59,944 nucleotides of DNA from Methylomonas sp. (GTDB lineage Bacteria; Pseudomonadota; Gammaproteobacteria; Methylococcales; Methylomonadaceae), in contig PESC01000018.1 in NCBI GenBank assembly GCA_002929135.1, forward strand, positions 1-59,944, read 5' to 3'. The notes under the pieces were generated by a model. The model did not search any database. It was not told the origin of the DNA and worked only from the letters and a program-made list of their open reading frames with translations. This document shows positions 16,056 through 24,852 of this stretch, piece by piece. Each line of letters starts with the position of its first letter. Position 1 is the first letter of the stretch. The position numbers were made by a program, and so were the translations under genes.

Positions 16056-16624
16056 TGCTTGCCTCCCGCCGTGCTGCCGTTGACACGCCGACTTTGCGTT
16101 GCGGTCAGCGAAAAGTCGTTCATCTGTTCGTCGTTTTTACCCTGACCTTTGATAACGCCCAGTACGGGGGTCGACAACCAGTCAGAGTGTTCAATGGCTC
16201 GCATGAACGCTGAAACACGGGCATTCGATTCAGCTTTACCATCAATGGTCAAGGTCTGCCCGATTTGGGCAAATTTGGTCAGATGAACGCCTTCCGGTGT
16301 TGTTCTGGCCAGTTCGTCGAACAGACGGACGATTTCAGGGCGGCTTTCCTGCAAATCTTGAATGACCTCGATTTTTTTCAGCAGCTTGTTTTTTTTGTCC
16401 TCGATTTCCCTGATTTCCGCGATTTTTTTATCCAGAAAGACAATTTCGTTTTTTATCATCGCATTACGCTGGCTTTGGTAATTCTTCAAACCTTCGATGT
16501 ACATATACACCAACAGCAGGATGAAGGCCGTAAACAGCACACCGGCAAAGACACTTGCCACAAAGTCTTGTTGTTTCTTCTTCCGTGCCTCTTCGCGCCA
16601 GGGCAGCAGGTTGATTTTTGCCAT
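16052..16624 (-). CDS. pilN: Type IV pilus inner-membrane protein PilN
   Basis: A 190-residue bitopic protein. The N-terminal MAKINLLPWREE is the conserved tail that binds PilM. A membrane helix (SVFAGVLFTAFILLLVYMYI), a coiled coil and a periplasmic ferredoxin-like domain (GVHLTKFAQIGQTLTIDGKA) follow. Its start overlaps the pilM stop by one base. It partners PilO. Confidence 0.95.
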   Translation of the reverse strand: MAKINLLPWREEARKKKQQDFVASVFAGVLFTAFILLLVYMYIEGLKNYQSQRNAMIKNEIVFLDKKIAEIREIEDKKNKLLKKIEVIQDLQESRPEIVRLFDELARTTPEGVHLTKFAQIGQTLTIDGKAESNARVSAFMRAIEHSDWLSTPVLGVIKGQGKNDEQMNDFSLTATQSRRVNGSTAGGKQ

Positions 16625-17685
16625 TAATCGAACCCTCTCAATGCCAGTCCGCAGGCTATCATCATGGCCGGGGTATCGTTGCTCAAACTTTGCGGTTTTA
16701 CCCGATTCGAAAGTGCCATGTTGATGAACGGGTTGGCGATATAGCTTGGAATGCCCAGATCACGTTCCACCAGTTTGTCCAGGCCAGGAATCGAGGCGCA
16801 GCCACCGGCCAGGATCATGGCGTCTATCCCTCGGTTGGCGCTGGATGACACGAAAAACTGTAACGACCTGGCAATCTGTTGCAGCATGGCTTTTTTGAAG
16901 GGATCGAGAACATCGGGGATGTAGTTGTCCGGCAAGCCACCATGTTTCTTGGCCAGACCAGCCTCCTCGTAAGACAGGCCATAGCGCCTTTGTATCTCTT
17001 CCGTCAATTGCTTGCCGCCAAAGCCCTGATCGCGGGTATAAATGGTTTTGCTGTCATATAGAACATTCAATGACGTCATCGTGGCGCCGACATCAACTAT
17101 CGCTATCGTGCGTTTTTCGACCGCATCCGGCAATTGATCAGCCAGCAGGACAAACGCATTTTCCATGGCAAAGGCTTCGACATCGACGATGGCCGCTTTC
17201 AAACCGGCATGAGACAAGGCAGCCACTCTGTCCTCGATGTTTTCTCGCCTGGAGGCCACCAGCAAGACATCAAGCATGTCAGGATTGGCTTTGGATACAC
17301 CTTGTACTTCAAAATCCAGGTTGACTTCATCGAGTGAATATGGCACGTACTGGTCGGCCTCGACCATGATCTGCTCTTCCATTTCGTCTTCGCTCAACGA
17401 AACCGGCATGGCGATGATTTTGGTCATCACCGACGAACCGGCAACCGCTACGCAGGCACGCCTGGCACGGGTACCCGATTGTTTGACGGCTGCTTTGATG
17501 GCGTTACCGATAACCTCGACATTCGCGATGTTTTTGTCGATCACGGCATCTTGCGGCAAAGGGGCGACGGCATAACTTTCAACCTTGTAGCGCACGCCCG
17601 AGCGACTCAGTTCCAGAAGCTTGACGGCAGCGGTGCTGATATCGATACCCAGCATCGCGGACTGATTCTTGTTAAACCAGCTCAT
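16624..17685 (-). CDS. pilM: Type IV pilus assembly ATPase-like protein PilM
   Basis: An actin-like cytoplasmic protein that binds PilN and links the alignment complex to the motor. It has 353 residues with the ATP-fold blocks LGIDISTAAVKLLEL, VDVGATMTSLNV and LAGGCASIPGLDKL. It is first in the pilMNOPQ operon and divergent from mrcA across 215 bases, the arrangement seen in many gammaproteobacteria. Confidence 0.95.
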   Translation of the reverse strand: MSWFNKNQSAMLGIDISTAAVKLLELSRSGVRYKVESYAVAPLPQDAVIDKNIANVEVIGNAIKAAVKQSGTRARRACVAVAGSSVMTKIIAMPVSLSEDEMEEQIMVEADQYVPYSLDEVNLDFEVQGVSKANPDMLDVLLVASRRENIEDRVAALSHAGLKAAIVDVEAFAMENAFVLLADQLPDAVEKRTIAIVDVGATMTSLNVLYDSKTIYTRDQGFGGKQLTEEIQRRYGLSYEEAGLAKKHGGLPDNYIPDVLDPFKKAMLQQIARSLQFFVSSSANRGIDAMILAGGCASIPGLDKLVERDLGIPSYIANPFINMALSNRVKPQSLSNDTPAMMIACGLALRGFD

Positions 17686-17900
17686 TTGAGTGAAACCTTA
17701 AGAATAGAATCGAAAAACATTGATTGATGGTGAAAGCCTGTGCCCTACGTTTGACCAAGGCCAAGCAAATTCCATCCTGGCGGTCAGTATAGATAGGTTT
17801 TTTGATTTTCATACGTCTGACAAATGCTAAACTCGCGCTCCAATCCTCAGCGCCAAGTGTCTATTTTTAAAGATCGCTGCATGTTTCAGCCCATCCCATT

Positions 17901-20246
17901 GTGACCGTTCCGAAAATCAGACCAGGCTCAGTCATCAGAACGCTGTTGAAGTGGCTGGCCATGCTGTCGCTGCTATTCGTGGTCAGCTTGGGCACGGCGG
18001 TCTATTTTTTCCTCAATGAACTGGGCAAGGAACTGCCCGACATCGATGCACTGGACAGCATCCAGTATCAAACGCCGCTGAAAATATTCAGCCGTGATGG
18101 CTTGCTGATCGGCCATTATGGCGAAAAACGCCGGATACCCGTTGCCATCAAAGATGTGCCCCAGCGCCAGATACAGGCCTTTCTGGCCGCAGAAGACGAC
18201 AGGTTCTACAGTCATCCTGGCGTCGATTTCAAAGGACTTTTGCGTGCAGCCAACCAATTGGCCACAACGGGCCAGAAGCGCCAGGGCGGTAGCACCATCA
18301 CCATGCAGGTGGTTCGCAACTTTCTGTTGGGCAACGAAAAGACTTTTCTGCGAAAAATCAAGGAAATCATGCTGGCTTTGCGCATCGAGCGGCGCTACGG
18401 CAAAGACAGGATACTGGAAATGTATCTGAACAAAATCTACATGGGTCAGCGTGCCTATGGGGTCGCGGCGGCAGCGCAAACCTATTACGGCAAGAACTTG
18501 CAGGAATTGGATCTGCCTCAGCAGGCCATGATAGCCGGCCTGCCAAAAGCGCCCTCGATTTACAATCCCATCGCCAATTCGGAACGTGCTCTGGAACGGC
18601 GCAATTATGTGTTGCGGCGTATGAAGGAACTCGGCCATATTTCGCAAACCGATTACGAAACCGCATTCGTTGTGCGTGACGACGCCCGCATACAGCCGAT
18701 CAACATCCAATTGGATGCGCCCTACGTTGCTGAAATGGCCCGTCAGGAACTCGTCGAAAAATACGGCGAAGACGCCTACACCCTGGGCCTGAGCGTGTAC
18801 ACCACAATTACCAGTCAGTTGCAGATCACAGCGGATCAGGCGTTGCGACAAGCACTGCATATTTACGACGAGCGCCACGGCTACAGAGGACAATCCGGAC
18901 GCAAAGGTCGTGCCAGTAACGACAAATTGCAGACTGTCATTGGCGACCTTCACCGTGCCGTCATCCAGTCGACGTCGGATGATGGCATCAAAGCAGTCCT
19001 GACGGATGGCACCCCAATCCATATCCCTTGGGAAAACGCTCGCTGGACAGGCCGTATCAAAACCGACAGCGACAAACGTAACTTCCTCAAGACAAACGAC
19101 CTGGCATGGGTCAGACCGACCGACGATGAACACTGGGCGCTCAGCCAGATACCTGCCGCAGAGGGCGCGTTTGCCGCAGTGAACGTCAATAACGGTGCAA
19201 TACTCGCTCTCTCCGGCGGCTTCGATTTTCGCTTGAGCAAATACAACCGCGCCACCCAATCGAAACGCCAGCCCGGCTCCGGTTTCAAACCGTTTATTTA
19301 TACCGCCGCCCTGGAAAAAGGCTTTACGCCAGCCAGCATCATCAACGATGCCCCCCTCGCCATCGCCGACCCATCCCAGGCAAACGACTGGCGACCGGAA
19401 AATTACACCCAGCGTTATCTTGGCCCCATTTCGTTGCGGGTTGCGCTAAAACAGTCGATAAATTCGGTCTCGGTACGTTTGCTCCAGTCGGTAGGCATTC
19501 CCTATGCGATAGAAACTGCGATGCGCTTCGGATTCACCCGGGAACAACTACCTGGCACATTCTCGCTGGCGCTGGGCAGCGGCCATGCCACCCCGCTCCG
19601 CATGGCAACGGCTTATTCGACATTTGCCAACGGTGGCTATGGCGTGACCACCCACTTGATCGAGCGCATCGAAAACCACGACGGCCACACCTTGTTCCAG
19701 GCCACATCCGACACATCCTGCATAGCGGATTGCCCAGCCAACGCCAGGCCGGCAACGCGCATTCTCTCGGAACCCGTTTGTTTTCTGATGAACAGTCTGC
19801 TGAGAGATGTGGTGGAATCCGGTACCGCAACCGCCGCCAAACAACTTGGTCGCTCCGACCTGGCTGGCAAAACCGGCACCACCAACGACCAGCGCGACGC
19901 CTGGTTCAACGGCTACGCAGGCAATATAGCGGCATCGGCATGGATGGGTTTCGACGATATGCAGCCACTGGGGAAAGGCGAGACCGGTGGAAAAGCCGCA
20001 TTGCCCATGTGGATGGCGTTCATGAAAACGGCTTTGGCGGACAGGCCAGAGCAACCGCTAGAACCACCGGAAGGCATCGTAAAAAGCTACATCAATCCGT
20101 CCGATGGCCTGCTGCTCGATCCGACCAATCACGACGGAAACTGGGAATACTTCATAGCCGGTACGGAACCTAAACTCCGTTCACCCCCCAAAATGCCCGA
20201 ATTCGACTATGAGGATTTTGAGTGGAATGACGAGGGTTTGTTTTAG
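17901..20246 (+). CDS. mrcA: Penicillin-binding protein 1A (bifunctional)
   Basis: A peptidoglycan glycosyltransferase and transpeptidase anchored in the inner membrane. It has 781 residues: a short N-tail, one membrane helix (LAMLSLLFVVSLGTAVYFFL), then a GT51 domain with catalytic E98 in AAEDDRFYSHPG and GGSTITMQ. An OB-like insert region follows, then the transpeptidase with nucleophile S460 in PGSGFK, the SIN motif and GKTGTT. The start is GTG, with no other good start. It is divergent from pilM. Confidence 0.95.
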   Translation: MTVPKIRPGSVIRTLLKWLAMLSLLFVVSLGTAVYFFLNELGKELPDIDALDSIQYQTPLKIFSRDGLLIGHYGEKRRIPVAIKDVPQRQIQAFLAAEDDRFYSHPGVDFKGLLRAANQLATTGQKRQGGSTITMQVVRNFLLGNEKTFLRKIKEIMLALRIERRYGKDRILEMYLNKIYMGQRAYGVAAAAQTYYGKNLQELDLPQQAMIAGLPKAPSIYNPIANSERALERRNYVLRRMKELGHISQTDYETAFVVRDDARIQPINIQLDAPYVAEMARQELVEKYGEDAYTLGLSVYTTITSQLQITADQALRQALHIYDERHGYRGQSGRKGRASNDKLQTVIGDLHRAVIQSTSDDGIKAVLTDGTPIHIPWENARWTGRIKTDSDKRNFLKTNDLAWVRPTDDEHWALSQIPAAEGAFAAVNVNNGAILALSGGFDFRLSKYNRATQSKRQPGSGFKPFIYTAALEKGFTPASIINDAPLAIADPSQANDWRPENYTQRYLGPISLRVALKQSINSVSVRLLQSVGIPYAIETAMRFGFTREQLPGTFSLALGSGHATPLRMATAYSTFANGGYGVTTHLIERIENHDGHTLFQATSDTSCIADCPANARPATRILSEPVCFLMNSLLRDVVESGTATAAKQLGRSDLAGKTGTTNDQRDAWFNGYAGNIAASAWMGFDDMQPLGKGETGGKAALPMWMAFMKTALADRPEQPLEPPEGIVKSYINPSDGLLLDPTNHDGNWEYFIAGTEPKLRSPPKMPEFDYEDFEWNDEGLF

Positions 20247-20324
20247 CGTCAAATTGCATGAGCAAGGCATTAAATCGGGTGTAAGAATTCGAGTAAGCAT
20301 TCAGCAAAAATCACTGGATTGTTT

Positions 20325-20352
20325 CTCGTTCCCACGCTTTGCGCTCCGGACG
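20325..20352. repeat. Partial REP-like repeat
   Basis: CTCGTTCCCACGCTTTGCG followed by CTCCGGACG: half of the palindrome family, with the right half decayed. Confidence 0.5.
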
Positions 20353-20450
20353 TTTACGCATGGACGGACACGGTGCATGGCGAGATAATGCCTCAGTTGA
20401 GAAAGCGCTATCCAAATGCTTGGCGCTAAAAATGTTATGGGAACCCGTTC

Positions 20451-21032
20451 ATGCTACCGATTTCGTCCAGTCTCCCACTGAAAACCGGGGACATCATCTT
20501 CATCGCAATTCCAAACGTGCTTTATCGCAAAGTAGCTCAAATCACAGGCTCACCTGCCACGCACGTCGGCATCGTTTTCGACGATCCGCATCACGGTTGG
20601 GTCGTTGCAGAAAGCGCCGTTCCGTTGGTCAAATACACGCCACTAGCGAAGTTTCTTGCTCGATCCGATCGCGGCTGGTTTGCCATCCGTCGGCTTAAGG
20701 GTGGCCTGACGCCTGCCCAATGCGAGCATTTGCGCAAAGCCTGTGATGCAAAGATGGGCACTCTGTATCACCTTGGCTTTCGCTTCGAATCGAAGCGTCA
20801 GTTTTGTTCGAAACTGGTTTACGAGGCCTACTTGGCTGCCACCGGTATCGAAGTGGGTAGATTGGAATCATTCAGGCAGCTGCTTGCCCGCCATCCAGAC
20901 ACGCCCATCGGCTTCTGGCGGGCATGGTTTCTGGGAGCTATTCCGTGGTCGAGACTGACCGTTACACCGGCCAGTCAAATGACGTCTGATGCCCTGGAAA
21001 CCGTGATCGAACAGACTCAAGCCGAACCTTAA
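20451..21032 (+). CDS. YiiX/YebB-like permuted papain-fold amidase
   Basis: A 193-residue protein of the YiiX/DUF830 group of permuted NlpC/P60 enzymes. The N-terminal LKTGDIIFIAIP and the His block ATHVGIVFDD precede the Cys block RQFCSKLVYEAY, the permuted order of this fold. No signal peptide or membrane helix is clear, so a cytosolic or membrane-surface location is likely. Members are thought to act on amide or ester bonds, including lipids; the substrate is unknown. It converges on the MxaD-like gene. Confidence 0.75.
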   Translation: MLPISSSLPLKTGDIIFIAIPNVLYRKVAQITGSPATHVGIVFDDPHHGWVVAESAVPLVKYTPLAKFLARSDRGWFAIRRLKGGLTPAQCEHLRKACDAKMGTLYHLGFRFESKRQFCSKLVYEAYLAATGIEVGRLESFRQLLARHPDTPIGFWRAWFLGAIPWSRLTVTPASQMTSDALETVIEQTQAEP

Positions 21033-21086
21033 ACCGGCTGCTCAAGTTTTCGGCGCCACCTTTTGGGCATTATGCTTTGCGCCAAG

Positions 21087-21620
21087 TTATTTCGGTTGTT
21101 CGAGTTTGTTTTTCAAGCCGTCCAGTCCGTGACGGAAAAAATCGGTCATGGCTCTTACGGCGGCTTCGTCGCTCAGATGGCTGGGTGGAGTATTGCCGGT
21201 ATCGCCGCGATAGAAACGGCTTTTGAGGGTGACCACGCTGGTATCGGGCGTGTCGCCGACGCTGACCTTGAGATCGACGCTGTGCGAACTGGTCGGGAAG
21301 GCTAGTGTGTTTTCGGTTTTCAGTCGGTAGCTGTATTCGCGCTCCTTTTCGTTGTAGTAATCCAGCTCCTCGACCAATGACTGGCCGTTGTGAAAGGTCA
21401 GGGTGCGCTTGCCGCCGGATTGATTGCTGCCGTCACCTTCACTTTTTTTTACATCGGGATGCCATTGATCGATCGCATCGAACTGCTTGACGACCGCCCA
21501 AACCTTATCAGCCGGCGCCTGAAGGCTGATAGATTCCTTGGCTTTTTGGGGCGTTGGGCCATGAGCATGGGCAGGAAGGGAGAGCGCGAGGGCGCAGAGG
21601 CTTAATAGTATGAATTGCAT
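21087..21620 (-). CDS. MxaD-like SRPBCC-family periplasmic protein
   Basis: A 177-residue exported protein: signal peptide MQFILLSLCALALSLPAHA, then a START/SRPBCC fold (LQAPADKVWAVVKQFDAID, WHPDVKKSEG, GGKRTLTFHNG, VEELDYYNEKEREYSY). This pattern resembles MxaD, a periplasmic accessory protein of methanol oxidation in methylotrophs. No methanol dehydrogenase gene is nearby, so the role is an inference. Upstream in-frame codons are ignored because homology begins at this signal peptide. Confidence 0.7.
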   Translation of the reverse strand: MQFILLSLCALALSLPAHAHGPTPQKAKESISLQAPADKVWAVVKQFDAIDQWHPDVKKSEGDGSNQSGGKRTLTFHNGQSLVEELDYYNEKEREYSYRLKTENTLAFPTSSHSVDLKVSVGDTPDTSVVTLKSRFYRGDTGNTPPSHLSDEAAVRAMTDFFRHGLDGLKNKLEQPK

Positions 21621-21769
21621 GAGGTCACCGCCAACATAAAAGGCGGTAATTATCGGCGAGTGGATTGGTGTAGCCTTGGGAATCATTCCCGAGTTGTGTT
21701 GGGAGTGATTCATTTTTTTGCGCACGTTTGTGACGTTTGTTAAGTCGCGTTGACGCGGGCATTTGCTCA

Positions 21770-21802
21770 GCACAGGCTCCTGTTATTTACAGGAGCCTGT
21801 GC
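21770..21802. terminator. Strong hairpin between PepSY and MxaD-like genes
   Basis: A perfect 14-bp stem, GCACAGGCTCCTGT / ACAGGAGCCTGTGC, with a TATTT loop. There is no clear T tract on either side, so it may work as an mRNA 3' stabiliser or a rho-dependent terminator. Confidence 0.5.
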
Positions 21803-21815
21803 AAAGGATGAAGGA

Positions 21816-22340
21816 TCAGCGTTTTTCGTCGTGTTCTTCGCCGATTTCCCAGTCTTCGATGGCGGTTTCGATGATTTTGCCACTGGCGGCGTCAACCTCA
21901 ACCTTGGTTTCCACGCCTTTGTCGTTGACGATGTCGAACTCATACGACGGCGCGCCGCTTTCCTCGATTTCGTATTCCACTTCCTTTATCGTGCCTGGGT
22001 GAGCTTTCAGCGCGATGGCGGCGGCATCCTCCTCTGTAACCTTGGCATTTTTCTTGAATGCCAGGCTGTTTGGATCGGCAACTTCCGCTTCTTTCTCGAT
22101 GATTTTGCCGCTGTCGGCGTCGCACATGAACTCCCATTCCTGATGATTGCTGTCGCGGACTTCCAGCTCGTACACGCCTTTGCCATTCACATTGAGCTTT
22201 TCCAGTTTCACTAGACTTCCGGGTTTTTGTTGTTTTACCGATTGGATGCAAGCCTCCAGACTGGTGTCGGCTGCCCCGACATTAGCTGACAACAAACCCA
22301 GGGCAGCCATGGCGAGCGTATTTAGTAGTGATTTTTTCAT
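21816..22340 (-). CDS. Secreted protein with two PepSY domains
   Basis: A 174-residue periplasmic protein. Signal peptide MKKSLLNTLAMAALGLLSANVGAA is followed by two PepSY-like repeats, around 30-95 (VYELEVRDSN, DADSGKIIEKE) and 95-160 (VTEEDAAAIALKAHPG, VDAASGKIIE). PepSY domains are often inhibitors or redox and metal partners at the cell envelope; the role here is unknown. It is strongly acidic at the C-terminus. The start was chosen for AGGTGG just upstream rather than the ATG four codons earlier. Confidence 0.82.
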   Translation of the reverse strand: MKKSLLNTLAMAALGLLSANVGAADTSLEACIQSVKQQKPGSLVKLEKLNVNGKGVYELEVRDSNHQEWEFMCDADSGKIIEKEAEVADPNSLAFKKNAKVTEEDAAAIALKAHPGTIKEVEYEIEESGAPSYEFDIVNDKGVETKVEVDAASGKIIETAIEDWEIGEEHDEKR

Positions 22341-22529
22341 GATCCACCTCATTACAAAAAAAAGGAAAAATTCCTGAAGCGAGCGAATGATAAGCCGTTA
22401 TCTATCTCGGTGCCAGGTTTTTTGCTGCATCCCGCTGATTTATCGCAACAGCGCGGATGACAATGTGACCTGAAGGTTAGAGTAAGGCACAGCCAAGTAG
22501 AGCGGGCTGCTTACAAGCAATAAACCTAT

Positions 22530-22544
22530 TGATAATTATTTGCA
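22530..22544. promoter_or_regulatory. Candidate Fur box upstream of tonB
   Basis: TGATAAT-T-ATTTGCA matches the 7-1-7 Fur consensus TGATAATnATTATCA at 12 of 14 positions. It lies about 80 bases before tonB. TonB systems are classical Fur targets. Confidence 0.55.
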
Positions 22545-22624
22545 ATTAAATGCAAGACTAGGGCCTTTTCCATTCGTTATACTATCCATCCGGATTTGGC
22601 TTAAGGCTTTTGCAAGACGCGATT

Positions 22625-23458
22625 ATGTTCTTTTTCAATTCTCAACAAGGTGTTTTGCACGACAACGACATCGCATCACCACAGGGCGGATTGCTGTCGT
22701 TCAGACAACAGCCATCACGCTGGCTACAACAAGCATTATTTGGCGAAGAACAACCCAGCACCATGCTGTTGTTGTTGGGTATTTTGGTTGTCCTGCTGCA
22801 TATCTGGCTCATGCAGCTTCTGTTCAGACAAACTGATGAGCCTGTACCCGAAACCAAGCCGCAGGTCATGGAAGTGTCGATGATTTCCATCGCAAGCGCC
22901 AAGCCTGCCGAGCAACCCAAGCCGGTTGCCGCACCGCCGAAACCGATTGTCCCGCCGACACCAAAGCCGGTGGTAAAAAAGCCGATTATCAAGCCGGTCG
23001 AGAAAAAACCACCACCGAAAATTCAACAAGCATCCGACGTGCCTGTTTTCGAGCCATTCAAGCCGGAATCTGCACCGCCGACAGCCGCCAGTCAACAAGC
23101 CACGACAAGTACCAATGCTGCAACCGGCACCAGCCAAGCGACATCTCCGGCTACTGTATCTCAAAGCGAAGCTTTTACTGAAGCCAATTACCGTGCCAAT
23201 TACGCGCACAACCCTAAACCGGAATATCCTGCTATTGCCAAGAGTCGCGGCTGGCAGGGCAAAGTGCTGTTGCGAGTTCAGGTGTCGGCGCAAGGCGGCA
23301 GCCAGTCGGTCGCCATCGAGCAGTCCAGCGGACGGGATATTCTCGACGAAGCGGCGATGGAGGCCGTAAAACAATGGAAATTCACACCTGCCCGTCGCGG
23401 CGATACGGCTATCGCCAGCTCGGTCATCGTGCCTATCGTGTTCACCCTCAAAGATTGA
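22625..23458 (+). CDS. tonB: TonB energy transducer
   Basis: Transmits proton-motive force from ExbBD to outer-membrane receptors. It has 277 residues with an unusually long cytoplasmic N-terminus (about 50), a membrane helix (TMLLLLGILVVLLHIWLMQLL), a Pro/Lys-rich periplasmic spacer and a C-terminal TonB domain (KPEYPAIAKSRGWQGKVLL, then DEAAMEAVKQWKFTPAR). The ATG is preferred over a TTG five codons earlier. exbB and exbD follow at once. The FecA-like receptor at 48-50 kb could be a client. Confidence 0.93.
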   Translation: MFFFNSQQGVLHDNDIASPQGGLLSFRQQPSRWLQQALFGEEQPSTMLLLLGILVVLLHIWLMQLLFRQTDEPVPETKPQVMEVSMISIASAKPAEQPKPVAAPPKPIVPPTPKPVVKKPIIKPVEKKPPPKIQQASDVPVFEPFKPESAPPTAASQQATTSTNAATGTSQATSPATVSQSEAFTEANYRANYAHNPKPEYPAIAKSRGWQGKVLLRVQVSAQGGSQSVAIEQSSGRDILDEAAMEAVKQWKFTPARRGDTAIASSVIVPIVFTLKD

Positions 23459-23492
23459 TACAACAACCAAAGCCATAACTTAGGAGAGTTTG

Positions 23493-24182
23493 ATGCCTTT
23501 TCATGTGTCGCCGACCGTCATGATTGACGGTACTTTGTACACGCTATTGCTATTCTCGTTAGTGACGTGGACGCTGATTTTTTTCAAGGTCTGGCAATTT
23601 GCCAAAAACAGCCATTACAACCAGCACTTCAGCCATGCGTTCTGGGATGCGCGTGATTTGCAAGCGGCACAACAGCTTCCGCCGGAAACCACGCGAGGGC
23701 CGAAGGCGCGCATAGCCGCCAGCGGATTCGCCTGGCTGGAAGAAATAAAGCATCCAGAACTGGGTGCCAGCCTCAAGTTTCGCGGCTCGCCGCAGGACTT
23801 GCTCGAACAAACCTTGCGCAAGCAAACTCAGATCGAGCAAAAGAAAATGGAAAGTGGTCTGACCATGCTGGCCAGCATTGGTAGCACCGCCCCCTTCGTC
23901 GGTTTGTTTGGCACGGTTGTAGGCATCATGAACGCATTGCACGACATCAGCGCCAGCGGTTCCGCCAGCCTGGATGTGGTTGCCGGGCCGATCGGTGACG
24001 CCCTGATCGCCACAGCCGTTGGTATCGCCGTTGCCGTACCGGCAGTATTGGCCTATAACTTTTTCCTGCGTCGCGCCAAACATCACCGGGCATCGCTGGA
24101 GCACTTTGTCGACGGCTTCTTGCATATCGCGTTTGGCGACAACTATATGGAAAAAAACAAGGGGTCATTCAATGGGGTTTAA
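23493..24182 (+). CDS. exbB: ExbB/TolQ/MotA proton-channel protein
   Basis: The inner-membrane motor subunit that forms the proton channel with ExbD. It has 229 residues: a helix near the N-terminus (TLYTLLLFSLVTWTLIFFKV), a cytoplasmic loop, and two C-terminal helices (MLASIGSTAPFVGLFGTVVG, and AVGIAVAVPAVLAYNFFL) with the family Gly/Thr pattern. TAGGAGAG precedes the start. It overlaps exbD by 11 bases. Confidence 0.94.
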   Translation: MPFHVSPTVMIDGTLYTLLLFSLVTWTLIFFKVWQFAKNSHYNQHFSHAFWDARDLQAAQQLPPETTRGPKARIAASGFAWLEEIKHPELGASLKFRGSPQDLLEQTLRKQTQIEQKKMESGLTMLASIGSTAPFVGLFGTVVGIMNALHDISASGSASLDVVAGPIGDALIATAVGIAVAVPAVLAYNFFLRRAKHHRASLEHFVDGFLHIAFGDNYMEKNKGSFNGV

Positions 24183-24582
24183 AACGCAATCTGACGACGA
24201 CGAAGCGGTTGCCGATATCAACGTCACGCCGCTGGTCGATGTAATGCTGGTGCTAGTCATCATCCTGTTGGTGACTGCGCCGCTGTTGACGCAATCGGTC
24301 AACGTGGCCCTGCCCAAAACCGCATCGACCACACCCGATATCGAAAAGCAGCCCATGCAGCTGGGTATCGACGCCCAGGGCGGCGTGACGCTAAACAAAA
24401 ATCCCATCGCCGATCTAACGGTACTCGAAACCACCTTGCAAACCGAGTTGGCAGCCAATCCTGAATTGATCGTTCACATTTATGCTGATCAAGCCGTCAA
24501 TTACGGCAAGGTTGCCGCCGTGATGGCGGCTGCGCAGCATGCAGGCATTGCCAAGCTGGCCTTCGTGACATTGGAACACTGA
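24172..24582 (+). CDS. exbD: ExbD/TolR biopolymer transport protein
   Basis: A 136-residue partner of ExbB. After a short cytoplasmic tail, the single helix INVTPLVDVMLVLVIILLV carries the conserved Asp that senses protons. The periplasmic domain follows (LGIDAQGGVTLNKNPI, VHIYADQAVNYGKVAAVM). The start lies inside the end of exbB, so translation is coupled. Confidence 0.94.
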   Translation: MGFKTQSDDDEAVADINVTPLVDVMLVLVIILLVTAPLLTQSVNVALPKTASTTPDIEKQPMQLGIDAQGGVTLNKNPIADLTVLETTLQTELAANPELIVHIYADQAVNYGKVAAVMAAAQHAGIAKLAFVTLEH

Positions 24583-24790
24583 TCTGGCGATGGCGTGGGG
24601 AAGTCCAGTATGATTGGACTGGGGTAAGGTGAGGGGAATAGACAAGGAGGTTGTTTACAGCCTAATTCCAAGTCAACTTGCTGTGTCTGTTGCACAGCGG
24701 GTTTGCATCATAAAATCGGGCGGCTTGCTGTCGAAAAGACGATTCAAAACCGGTGTGGTCGACCTTGTTTACCCGGCAAGTAGGCAGATA

Positions 24791-24820
24791 ATTGCCGACA
24801 CAGCAAAAGGTGTCGGCAAT
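24791..24820. terminator. Hairpin between exbD and the exosortase gene
   Basis: A perfect 11-bp stem, ATTGCCGACAC / GTGTCGGCAAT, with an 8-base loop, between convergent genes, followed by CTTATT on the plus strand. It is likely a bidirectional terminator. Confidence 0.6.
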
Positions 24821-24852
24821 CTTATTGCGAGCGGAGGCAGGCGGAAAGGTTT

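Noticed and set aside
17973-19259. A 428-codon frame antisense to mrcA
   Set aside because: Shadow of a conserved penicillin-binding protein; low-complexity His/Gln/Cys-rich product.
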